A stretch of 10,580 nucleotides of DNA, taken from NCBI GenBank assembly GCA_039806065.1, contig JBDKJS010000201.1:1-10580 (forward strand), in the 5' to 3' direction. The position numbers and the translations under genes were made by a program. The notes beneath the pieces were generated by a model. That model was not told the DNA's origin, made no database searches, and saw only the letters and a program-made list of their open reading frames with translations. This stretch comes from JBDKJS01 sp039806065 (GTDB taxonomy: Bacteria; Bacteroidota; Bacteroidia; AKYH767-A; 2013-40CM-41-45). Shown in pieces: positions 1 to 6,635 of the stretch (the stretch's first letter is position 1; the number at the start of each line of letters is the position of its first letter).

Positions 1-927
1 AGAGGGGTTGATTCTCATGGAATTCACTTATTTCCCCATTATTGTAGAGCAGTAGATGCAGGAAGGATTAATAAAAATCCAAAAATCAGTATTACAAGTA
101 GTGCCGCAAGCGCAGCCATTTGTTATGCCGATCATGCATTTGGACATCATGCCGGAGCACACGCTATGGATTATGCAATTGCCAAAGCTAAGGAAACAGG
201 CATGTGTGCCATAGGGGTGATAGACTCTACCCATTTTGGTGCAGCAGCCTATTTTGCGCTTAGAGCAGCAGCGCAAGATTGTATTGGTTGGTCATTCACC
301 AATGCCGATGCGCTGGTGAAGGCTCATGGTAGTAAGGAGGCTTTTTTTGGTACCAATCCCATTTGTTTTACTGCGCCAATGGCCAATGAAGGTCCCTTTT
401 GTCTAGACATGGCCACTAGTTACGTTTCGTGAAATAAAATAAAAAATTATAGATGGAAGAATGAAAAACTTCCTATGGGTTGGGCTTATGATGAACATGG
501 TAAAATTGTCACAGATGCCCATGCCGCCACGAGCTTGCATCCAGCAGGCGACTATAAAGGTTTTGGTTTGGGAATGATGGTTGACATACTATGTGCAGTC
601 CTTACAGGAGGTATCATCAGTAAAGATTTATTGCCTATGTTTAGTTCTCCTATAAGTGCACAACGTAAGATTTCACACTTTTTTATGGCAATGGATATTT
701 CAAAGTTTACAGAAGTGGTTAAATTTAAAAACCAAATGCAGTCGATGGCTGATAGGATAAGAGTGCTTCCTCAATTGGCCGATGATGAAATAATGGTAGC
801 CGGAGATCCTGAAAAAAAACAATTTGAAATTAGGACCACAAAAGGCATTCCTATTGAAAAGGTCATTTGGGACGATTTTTTATCCCTAACACCAGACTTT
901 GATCATGTTATCAAGCGAGATGCCTGA
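1..927 (+). pseudogene. Ldh2/malate-lactate dehydrogenase family oxidoreductase, 5'-truncated by window, internal stop
   Basis: The reading frame is open from base 1 and matches the NAD(P)-dependent Ldh2 family (malate, L-lactate, ureidoglycolate and sulfolactate dehydrogenases), which interconverts 2-hydroxy acids and 2-oxo acids in the cytoplasm. Seen: the RGVDSHGIH motif at the window start (about residues 45-55 of a full protein), GHHAGAHAM, and DSTHFGA, whose His is the family's catalytic base. After the break come GWAYDEHG, HPAGDYKGFGLGMMVDILCAVLTGG and a normal-looking C-terminus ending TGA-TGA at 925-930. TGA at 430-432 interrupts the frame after DMATSYVS. The same frame continues without shift or gap (NKIKNYRWKNEKLP then GWAYDEHG), so a single substitution, perhaps TGG or another one-step codon to TGA, explains it. 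The call is a recent pseudogene or a sequencing/assembly error. The two halves could restart at ATG 475, but neither would be a full enzyme. The substrate cannot be told from the sequence. Confidence 0.85.
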
Positions 928-1517
928 TGAATCAAATAATCCCTTGCTCCATTTCCTAAGTTGAACAATAGATCAAAACAGCTTAATTGATTGATATCAC
1001 TCTTAGCAGTAGGAAAAACTTGATTATAAGATTGAAGTTCAAAGTGATTGCAATTAGAAACTCTTAAATCAATTGTGGCAGGATACAATTTTGCAAAAGT
1101 GGTGGTGAAGTTAATTTCACTATTAATTTTTAATTTTTGCAAGGTCCAATTAAACAAGGTGATGTTCCAATCAATTAACATGGGTGGCTGCTTTTCGAAA
1201 ATCACTTTTAGTTGCGGTTTATAAAATTCAAAAAATGGAGAATTGTTGTAAGCACTTTCTATTGAGCGCCAGTGAATGATGCCCCACTTGGTGTCACTTT
1301 TAATCAAAACGTTTTTAATGGGGTTGGATTTTAAGAGGTGGTGTTCAATAGGAATGCTCAGGTGAAGTTTGCCATTGGCACTTGCAATGGTGCATCTATT
1401 TCTACATGTTTGCTTAATAAAATGCTCGAATATTTCAATGGTAATGTTTTGAGTAGGGACCATGTATATGGCTTGAGCAATGGTGGGCGTGTAGCACAAG
1501 GGCATTAATAAATCCAT
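903..1517 (-). CDS. WbqC-family protein
   Basis: A 204-residue protein of the WbqC-like family. Members are often found near polysaccharide or glycolipid genes and are thought to act in sugar or acyl transfer, but the biochemical role is poorly defined. Seen: an N-terminal MPLCYTPTIAQ stretch where the family usually has YFP-S/T-IAW; HFIKQTCRNRCTIASANGKL followed by LSIPI, the family's RNR-x-I-x-x-x-NG-x-x-x-L-x-IP core (about residues 32-56); and a C-terminal YNQVF ... LSCFDLLFNLGNGARDYL, matching the QVF-(x)n-LSILDLLFN-x-G pattern. The ATG at 1517 lies 1 bp after the uvrB stop, so it is the last gene of the minus-strand run and probably translationally coupled. Its TGA stop at 903-905 lies inside the 3' end of the convergent Ldh2 gene. 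The family assignment is firm; the function is inference. Confidence 0.82.
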   Translation of the reverse strand: MDLLMPLCYTPTIAQAIYMVPTQNITIEIFEHFIKQTCRNRCTIASANGKLHLSIPIEHHLLKSNPIKNVLIKSDTKWGIIHWRSIESAYNNSPFFEFYKPQLKVIFEKQPPMLIDWNITLFNWTLQKLKINSEINFTTTFAKLYPATIDLRVSNCNHFELQSYNQVFPTAKSDINQLSCFDLLFNLGNGARDYLIHQASRLIT

Positions 1518-1518
1518 A

Positions 1519-3543
1519 CTACTTCTTCTGATCTTTCAGCAGTTGTTCTAATGCAAACATCTCATCACGCAATCTTGCAGCATCTATAAAGTCTAATTCC
1601 TTAGCAGCTTTTTCCATTTCTCGTTTGGTTTGTGCAATCCGTTTTTGAATGGCATCGGCATCCATGTATTTTATCAAAGGATCTGCTGCTAAATCATAAG
1701 CTTCATTTTCAATATAGGCTAAGGCTTCATCAGCTTTTCTATCTTTTAGCATTTGACCACCAAATCCAGCTGCTGCTTTTTTTATTTCTTTAGGAACCAT
1801 GCCATGTTTTTCGTTGTAAGCAAGCTGTTTTTCTCTACGCCTATTGGTTTCATCAATGGTTTTTTGCATGCTATCAGTCATTGTGTCAGCATAAAAAATT
1901 ACTTTTCCATTGATATTCCGAGCCGCCCTCCCAGCAGTTTGTGTAAGCGATCGATTGCTTCGTAAAAATCCTTCCTTATCCGCATCAAGCACTGCTACAA
2001 GACTCACCTCAGGTAAATCAAGTCCTTCACGAAGTAAATTTACACCTATCAAAACATCAAAATTCCCGATTCGTAAATCTCTTAGTATTTCGATTCTTTC
2101 CAAGGTTTCTACTTCGCTATGAATGTATCGGCACTTGATTCCAACCTTTGTTAAATATTTAGCTAATTCTTCAGCCATCCGTTTGGTAAGAGTAGTTACC
2201 AACACTCGTTCTTGTCTAGTGATTACAATGTTGATTTCATCTAGTAGATCATCAATTTGATTGATGCTTGGTCTTACCTCTATAATTGGGTCGAGCAGGC
2301 CAGTGGGTCTAATAACTTGTTCCACCACCACGCCCCCGGCTTCGGCTAATTCATAATCAGCTGGAGTGGCACTTACGTATACTGTTTGCTGTGATAATTG
2401 AAGAAATTCTTCGAACTTCAATGGTCTATTATCCAATGCTGCAGGTAATCTAAAACCATATTCCACTAGATTTACCTTTCTACTTCTATCACCACCATAC
2501 ATGGCTTTAATTTGGCCTACTGTTACATGGCTTTCATCTATAAATAGCAAGTAGTCATCAGGAAAATAATCAAGCAAACAGAAGGGCCTTGCACCAGTGG
2601 CCCTCCCATCAAAATATCTGGAGTAGTTTTCAATTCCGCTGCAGTACCCGAGTTCTCGTATCATTTCTAAATCATAAGTAACCCTATCTTCAAGTCTCTT
2701 TGCTTCTAGGTGCTTCCCCAGATCTTTCATATAGGCAATATGCTTAAGCAAGTCCTCTTGAATTTGCCAAATAGCTTGCAATTGTCTTTCAGGATTGGTT
2801 ACAAAAAGATTAGCTGGATAAATACGAACTTCGCTGTGTTTGTCAATGGTGCTACCAGTTTTTGGGTCAATGCTTACGAGCTCTTCTATTTCATCACCAA
2901 AAAAGTTTACTCGGTAGGCAATATCGTCATAGGCTAAATAAATATCCACAGTATCTCCCTTCACCCTAAAATTCCCTCGTTTAAAATCTGCTGTTGTGCG
3001 AGCATACAAGGCCTGAACCAATTGATGTAGTAGTTGATTTCTGGATCGCTTATCGCCAACTTTAATGCTAACAGAATTTTCTCTAAAATCTTGAGGGTTG
3101 CCCATGCCGTAAATACAGCTCACGCTCGATACCACTATCAAATCACGCCTTCCGCTGAGTAATGAAGTAGTGGTGCTTAACCTTAGTTTTTCAATTTCTT
3201 CATTGATAGAAAGGTCTTTTTCAATATAAGTGTTGGTAGTGGGTAAGTAAGCTTCAGGCTGATAATAATCGTAGTAAGAAACAAAATACTCTACTGCATT
3301 ATTCGGAAAAAATTGTTTGAACTCACTGTATAATTGGGCCGCTAGAGTTTTATTATGACTAAGGATCAATGCCGGCCGCTGAGTTTGTTGAATAACATTG
3401 GCCATTGTAAAAGTTTTACCGGATCCGGTTACTCCAAGTAAGACCTGCGCTTTATCCAAGCGTTGCACACCAGCCACCAATTGTTTGATGGCATCTGGTT
3501 GATCACCTGAGGGATAATAGTTAGATGTGAGGTTAAATTCCAA
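1519..3543 (-). CDS. uvrB: UvrABC excinuclease subunit B
   Basis: UvrB, the DNA-damage-verifying helicase-like subunit of nucleotide excision repair. It is loaded by UvrA and recruits UvrC for incision. At 674 residues it is full length. In order: N-terminal YPSGDQPDAI, Walker A GVTGSGKT (37-44), the damage-probing beta-hairpin around YYDYYQPEAYLP (90-101), FDGRATGARP and DESH (motif II) mid-protein, SATPADYEL, helicase motif VI QTAGRAARN, and a C-terminal UVR domain (about 635-674) that binds UvrA/UvrC. The start codon is TTG at 3543. No ATG lies in frame before Met47, inside the Walker region, and homologs begin with the same F-x-L-x-S-x-Y-x-P-x-GDQP stretch, so TTG is the best start. It lies 5 bp after the smpB stop, suggesting coupled translation. 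The stop is TAG. Confidence 0.97.
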   Translation of the reverse strand: MEFNLTSNYYPSGDQPDAIKQLVAGVQRLDKAQVLLGVTGSGKTFTMANVIQQTQRPALILSHNKTLAAQLYSEFKQFFPNNAVEYFVSYYDYYQPEAYLPTTNTYIEKDLSINEEIEKLRLSTTTSLLSGRRDLIVVSSVSCIYGMGNPQDFRENSVSIKVGDKRSRNQLLHQLVQALYARTTADFKRGNFRVKGDTVDIYLAYDDIAYRVNFFGDEIEELVSIDPKTGSTIDKHSEVRIYPANLFVTNPERQLQAIWQIQEDLLKHIAYMKDLGKHLEAKRLEDRVTYDLEMIRELGYCSGIENYSRYFDGRATGARPFCLLDYFPDDYLLFIDESHVTVGQIKAMYGGDRSRKVNLVEYGFRLPAALDNRPLKFEEFLQLSQQTVYVSATPADYELAEAGGVVVEQVIRPTGLLDPIIEVRPSINQIDDLLDEINIVITRQERVLVTTLTKRMAEELAKYLTKVGIKCRYIHSEVETLERIEILRDLRIGNFDVLIGVNLLREGLDLPEVSLVAVLDADKEGFLRSNRSLTQTAGRAARNINGKVIFYADTMTDSMQKTIDETNRRREKQLAYNEKHGMVPKEIKKAAAGFGGQMLKDRKADEALAYIENEAYDLAADPLIKYMDADAIQKRIAQTKREMEKAAKELDFIDAARLRDEMFALEQLLKDQKK

Positions 3544-3548
3544 TATGA

Positions 3549-3995
3549 TTATTCGCTTCCTCGAGCCATGGCTCGCTTTATATCTTTTTCTTTGAGAGTT
3601 TCTCTTTTATCGAACAGTTTTTTGCCACGTGCCACTGCAATGGTAACCTTAGCAAATCCTCGTTCATTAAAATGAATATCTAGGGGTATGAGTGTAATTC
3701 CTTTTTCTTTTAGTTTGGAATTAATTTTTTTTATTTCAGTTTTTTGAAGTAGTAGTTTGCGTTGTCTTTTCAATTCATGGTTTTCATAACTGCCTTCTTT
3801 ATATTCACTTATGTGTAAATTTTTTATCCAAACTTCATCGTTGATAACTGTGCAAAAAGCATCAGTCAAATTAGCACTTCCATTTCTGAGCGATTTCACT
3901 TCAGTACCTGTTAGTACTAACCCAGCTTTGAATTGCATCAAAAAGGCATATTCATAGCTAGCTTTTTTATTAGTAATTTTTATTGATGATTTCAA
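3549..3995 (-). CDS. smpB: SsrA-binding protein SmpB
   Basis: SmpB binds the tRNA-like domain of tmRNA and delivers it to stalled ribosomes for trans-translation. The 148 residues are a normal length. Seen: the KNKKASYEYAF-like OB-fold start (ITNKKASYEYAF), AGLVLTGTEVKSLRNG (tmRNA-binding surface), the RKLLLQKTEI segment, GITLIPLDIHFNERGFAKV, the VARGKKLFDKRET motif, and a basic C-terminal tail (LKEKDIKRAM) expected to enter the decoding centre. The usual DPxRxRKLLL/HEPxRxRKLLL proline is Leu here (HELKRQR), a small oddity. The start codon is TTG at 3995; an in-frame TAA lies four codons upstream and no ATG is available nearby. It begins 13 bp after the transporter stop. A TAAATTTG promoter-like element sits 4 nt before the TTG. 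The tmRNA gene (ssrA) is not in the window. Confidence 0.96.
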   Translation of the reverse strand: MKSSIKITNKKASYEYAFLMQFKAGLVLTGTEVKSLRNGSANLTDAFCTVINDEVWIKNLHISEYKEGSYENHELKRQRKLLLQKTEIKKINSKLKEKGITLIPLDIHFNERGFAKVTIAVARGKKLFDKRETLKEKDIKRAMARGSE

Positions 3996-3999
3996 GCAG

Positions 4000-4007
4000 C
4001 AAATTTA
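4000..4007 (-). promoter_or_regulatory. Possible internal -7 element upstream of smpB
   Basis: TAAATTTG on the minus strand (4007 down to 4000) fits TAnnTTTG and ends 4 nt before the smpB TTG start. I see no TTG-type -33 element at 17-23 nt upstream, so it is a half-match only. If real it would let smpB-uvrB-wbqC be expressed independently of metal-regulated read-through, with initiation at or next to the start codon. Confidence 0.35.
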
Positions 4008-4008
4008 G

Positions 4009-5889
4009 TTATCTACTTATAAAAATTGGAATTTTTATTTTGTGCCGTACCGCATCCACTGTCGTACCGTACAATAAATCGCTGATACCCCTGTGGCCAT
4101 GAGCACCCATAATTAAAAGATCAGCATTAAATTCATTCACTATCATAGGTATAGCTTTCTTGGGAGTTCCATAACCTATTTTAATATCTACTTTATAACC
4201 CATTGCATGAAGGGCGGCAGCATATCGTTGAATGCGGGTTTTATCGGTTTTGGTTTCATGGTCTTTAATATCACTTCCCATCATCAGTGCACCTGCCGTT
4301 TCCACTATGTGAATTAAAAGATATTGCGCCTCCTTATCACCTTGTTTTATTGCGTTAGAAATATTTAATTGATCCATCTTACTAAAATCTATAGCCACTG
4401 CTATTCGTTGATAAGTTACTGGTTCTATAGCCACCAAATCTTTTTCTGCTGCGTGGGTTGAAGTGTGATAAGGTTTTAGATTGCGCTTTAGTAATGGTTG
4501 AATTACTATGAACACAAGTAAGAAGCAAAAAAGCAAACAAGCCGTAACCAAAAATATTTTAAGCAACCAACTTTCAGCAGGGTTTTCAAGGATCGGCACA
4601 ATAAATTCAGCGACTAACTTGATATTTAAAAAAACGATAATGCTAGCGGCCAACCATGATATGCATTGTGTAAATCGGTTGATTGAAAATTTACCCATAT
4701 TGGTTTTGTCACTTACAAAATGAATTAATGGTATGATGGCAAATCCCAATTGCATACTTAAAATTACTTGGCTGAATACAAGCAATTTTCCTGTACTGCT
4801 ATCACCAAAATAATATATGCAGCACAAAGCTGGAATGATGGCGATGGATCTTGTAAGTAACCTTCTGATCCATGGTGTTATTCTTAAATTCAAATAGCCT
4901 TCCATGACTATTTGACCTGCAAGTGTGCCTGTTATAGTAGAACTTTGGCCTGCACAAATGAGCGCCACTGCAAATAACTTTGGAGCCAATGATGAGCCCA
5001 GGAGTCTATCGAGAAATAAATGTGCGTCTTTAATTTCAGCTACTTCAAAGTACCCATTTTTGTAGAATGTGCTGGCAGCTAAAATCAAAATGGCAGCGTT
5101 TACAAAAAGAGCTAGGTTTAAGGCAATGGCGCTATCCATAATATTGTACTTAATGGCTTTCTTAATTCCTTCATCGCTTCGATCATATTTTCTAGTTTGC
5201 ACCAGCGATGAATGAAGGTAAAGATTGTGTGGCATTACAGTAGCTCCAATAATGCCAATGGCTATATAAAGTGCTTCGTCATTGGGAATGGAAGGAATGA
5301 GGCCCGTTGCAATATCAGCAATATCAGGTTTGGCAAGAAACATTTCGGTTAGAAATGCCAGACCAATTACGGCTATTAAGCCAATGATGAAAGCTTCCAT
5401 TTTGCGCATGCCAAAGTTGATTAAAAATAATAGCAAAATGGTATCTAATACAGTGATACAAACTCCATAAAACAAAGGAATATCAAAAAGCAATTGTAAG
5501 CCAATGGCCATGCCCAAAACCTCTGCAAGATCGCAAGCAGCAATGGCAATTTCAGCCAATACATATAAAGAAATATTTACCGGCTTTGAATAAGTGTCGC
5601 GCGATGCTTGCGCCAGATCCTTTCCTCTGACTATACCAAGGCGGGCGCTATGGCTTTGTAGTAACAGCGCAATTAAATTACTCATCACCAATACCCAAAC
5701 CAGTGCATAGCCAAATTTACTACCACCTGCAATATCTGTGGCCCAGTTTCCCGGATCCATATAGCCTACACTTACCAGATAAGCCGGTCCCATGAAGGCT
5801 ATTATTTTTTTAAAACCTTTCCGTTGCGTGGTATCTACAGAACCATGCACTTCAGCCAGGGACAAATCGGATTTGTTGGTTGATTTCAT
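4009..5889 (-). CDS. mntH: NRAMP-type Mn2+/Fe2+ transporter with C-terminal UspA domain
   Basis: A proton-coupled divalent metal importer of the NRAMP family in the inner membrane, fused to a cytoplasmic universal-stress domain. Residues about 28-460 are strongly hydrophobic with roughly 11 membrane helices. The helix-1 metal site DPGN is at 45-48 and the helix-6 site A-T-V-M-P-H-N at 216-222 (Ala216, Met219), both intact. A linker leads to the UspA domain at 493-626, beginning YQRIAVAIDFS and carrying the complete ATP-binding signature G-x2-G-x9-G-T at 595-609 (GAHG ... GTT). The total of 626 residues compares with about 410-450 for a transporter alone. The ATG overlaps the stop of the upstream metalloregulator (ATGA at 5889-5886), the arrangement of a co-translated regulator-transporter pair. 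I infer Mn2+ as the main substrate from that pairing; Fe2+ cannot be excluded. The UspA part may sense nucleotide or stress state, which is inference. Confidence 0.93.
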   Translation of the reverse strand: MKSTNKSDLSLAEVHGSVDTTQRKGFKKIIAFMGPAYLVSVGYMDPGNWATDIAGGSKFGYALVWVLVMSNLIALLLQSHSARLGIVRGKDLAQASRDTYSKPVNISLYVLAEIAIAACDLAEVLGMAIGLQLLFDIPLFYGVCITVLDTILLLFLINFGMRKMEAFIIGLIAVIGLAFLTEMFLAKPDIADIATGLIPSIPNDEALYIAIGIIGATVMPHNLYLHSSLVQTRKYDRSDEGIKKAIKYNIMDSAIALNLALFVNAAILILAASTFYKNGYFEVAEIKDAHLFLDRLLGSSLAPKLFAVALICAGQSSTITGTLAGQIVMEGYLNLRITPWIRRLLTRSIAIIPALCCIYYFGDSSTGKLLVFSQVILSMQLGFAIIPLIHFVSDKTNMGKFSINRFTQCISWLAASIIVFLNIKLVAEFIVPILENPAESWLLKIFLVTACLLFCFLLVFIVIQPLLKRNLKPYHTSTHAAEKDLVAIEPVTYQRIAVAIDFSKMDQLNISNAIKQGDKEAQYLLIHIVETAGALMMGSDIKDHETKTDKTRIQRYAAALHAMGYKVDIKIGYGTPKKAIPMIVNEFNADLLIMGAHGHRGISDLLYGTTVDAVRHKIKIPIFISR

Positions 5890-6548
5890 TTTACTTTTTC
5901 TATTAATAATCCAGTGGCCACTTCGTGGGAGAGCAGCAGCAATTTACTCAACCCGCTTATTTTTATATGAATGCACTTTCCCATTTCATCAATAGCCACA
6001 AGTTGTATCAGGCTTCCAATGGTGAGCTTTCTTTCACTTAAATATTTTAAAAAATTAGGATCGTGATTTTTAACCCCTACTAATTTATAATTTCCAATAG
6101 CGGCATCTCTCAAGGGTAAATATTCTTTGTAGCAAATTTCCCCGTTACAATCTGGTATGGGATCTCCATGAGGGTCATACATGGGGTTTCCTAATAGTTT
6201 ATTGATTCTATCAATGAGTGCATCTGATTGTATGTGTTCTAGCTGTTCGGCCAATTCATGCACTTCGTGCCAGCCAAAATTCATTTTATTGACCAGATAC
6301 AGTTCCCATAACCTGTGCTTTCTTATGGTTATCAAGGCCGACTTCCGGCCATTGTTTGTGAGCGTTACACCTTTATATGGTTCATGCTTGATGAGCTTCT
6401 TTTCATCCAAACGTTTAAGCATATCACTTACCGAAGCCGCTGAAGTACACATGGCTTGAGCAATGGCATTGGTGCTCAGTTTTTTTTCAACTTTTAATGA
6501 TAGCTTATAAATACATTTAAGATAATTTTCTTCCGTAGGACTTTGCAA
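5886..6548 (-). CDS. mntR: DtxR/MntR-family metal-dependent transcriptional repressor
   Basis: A metal-activated winged-helix repressor, 220 residues, with DtxR/IdeR-like architecture. The N-terminal HTH (about 1-65) includes the recognition helix region TSAASVSDMLKRLDEKKLI. A dimerisation/metal-binding domain (about 66-140) has RKHRLWE, VHELAEQLEH and NPMYDPHGDPIP. A C-terminal FeoA/SH3-like domain spans about 145-220. Aligning by eye to DtxR keeps His79, Glu83, His98, Glu105 and His106. The Cys102 position is Glu, as in Mn-type MntR, which favours manganese sensing; the N-terminal ligand of B. subtilis MntR (Asp8) is Asn here. The start is TTG at 6548: the protein begins at the expected TEENYLKCIYKL, and no ATG lies in frame upstream. 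The stop overlaps the transporter start by 4 nt. It probably represses its own operon through the palindrome at 6562-6583. MntR is the likelier name, but an iron-responsive role is possible. Confidence 0.88.
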   Translation of the reverse strand: MQSPTEENYLKCIYKLSLKVEKKLSTNAIAQAMCTSAASVSDMLKRLDEKKLIKHEPYKGVTLTNNGRKSALITIRKHRLWELYLVNKMNFGWHEVHELAEQLEHIQSDALIDRINKLLGNPMYDPHGDPIPDCNGEICYKEYLPLRDAAIGNYKLVGVKNHDPNFLKYLSERKLTIGSLIQLVAIDEMGKCIHIKISGLSKLLLLSHEVATGLLIEKVK

Positions 6549-6561
6549 TTGGCTTAAAATT

Positions 6562-6583
6562 AAATTTAGGCAAATCTAAATTT
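6562..6583. promoter_or_regulatory. Candidate MntR/DtxR operator
   Basis: Seen directly: an inverted repeat with 8-bp arms AAATTTAG (6562-6569) and CTAAATTT (6576-6583) around a 6-nt spacer. Its core, TTTAGG-CAAA-TCTAAA, differs by one base from the TTTAGG-N4-CCTAAA pattern known for MntR/SirR-type DtxR-family boxes. It lies 14 bp upstream of the regulator's TTG start, between the divergent regulator and pyrD. Its position across the regulator's -7 element fits autorepression. Assignment to this particular regulator is inference. Confidence 0.7.
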
Positions 6584-6604
6584 TTTTTTAGATTCATAAG
6601 CAAC
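6571..6604 (-). promoter_or_regulatory. Promoter of the mntR-mntH-smpB-uvrB-wbqC run
   Basis: On the minus strand, TAGATTTG (6578 down to 6571) matches the Bacteroidota -7 consensus TAnnTTTG. GTTG (6604-6601) lies 22 nt upstream, acceptable for the -33 TTG element of that sigma-ABfr-type promoter. Predicted initiation near 6565 gives a leader of under 20 nt before the TTG start at 6548. The -7 box lies inside the palindromic operator, so bound repressor would block polymerase. Confidence 0.6.
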
Positions 6605-6623
6605 CCTCTTTGTTTTTATTTTT

Positions 6624-6631
6624 TACTTTTG
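6624..6631 (+). promoter_or_regulatory. Possible pyrD promoter -7 element
   Basis: TACTTTTG matches the Bacteroidota -7 consensus TAnnTTTG and ends 4 nt before the pyrD GTG. A TTTG at 6609-6612 is only 11 nt upstream, too close for a normal -33 element, and none is visible at the usual distance. It implies a very short or absent 5' leader if used. Confidence 0.4.
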
Positions 6632-6635
6632 TGAA

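Noticed and set aside
28..276. Cys-rich minus-strand open frame opposite the Ldh2 gene
   Set aside because: The plus strand here encodes clearly conserved dehydrogenase motifs; the antisense frame has no recognisable domain.
430..432. TGA read as tryptophan through a variant genetic code
   Set aside because: TGA ends the metalloregulator exactly at an ATGA overlap with the transporter and also ends the WbqC-like gene and the Ldh2 gene itself; TGG is used for Trp in these genes.
430..475. Selenocysteine insertion at the TGA
   Set aside because: The downstream 40 nt are almost pure A/T and form no SECIS-like hairpin, and the family has no catalytic Cys/Sec at this place.
6586..6600. Second regulator box at TTTAGATTCATAAG
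   Set aside because: Only one half-site (TTTAGA) is recognisable; the other half does not match CTAAA.
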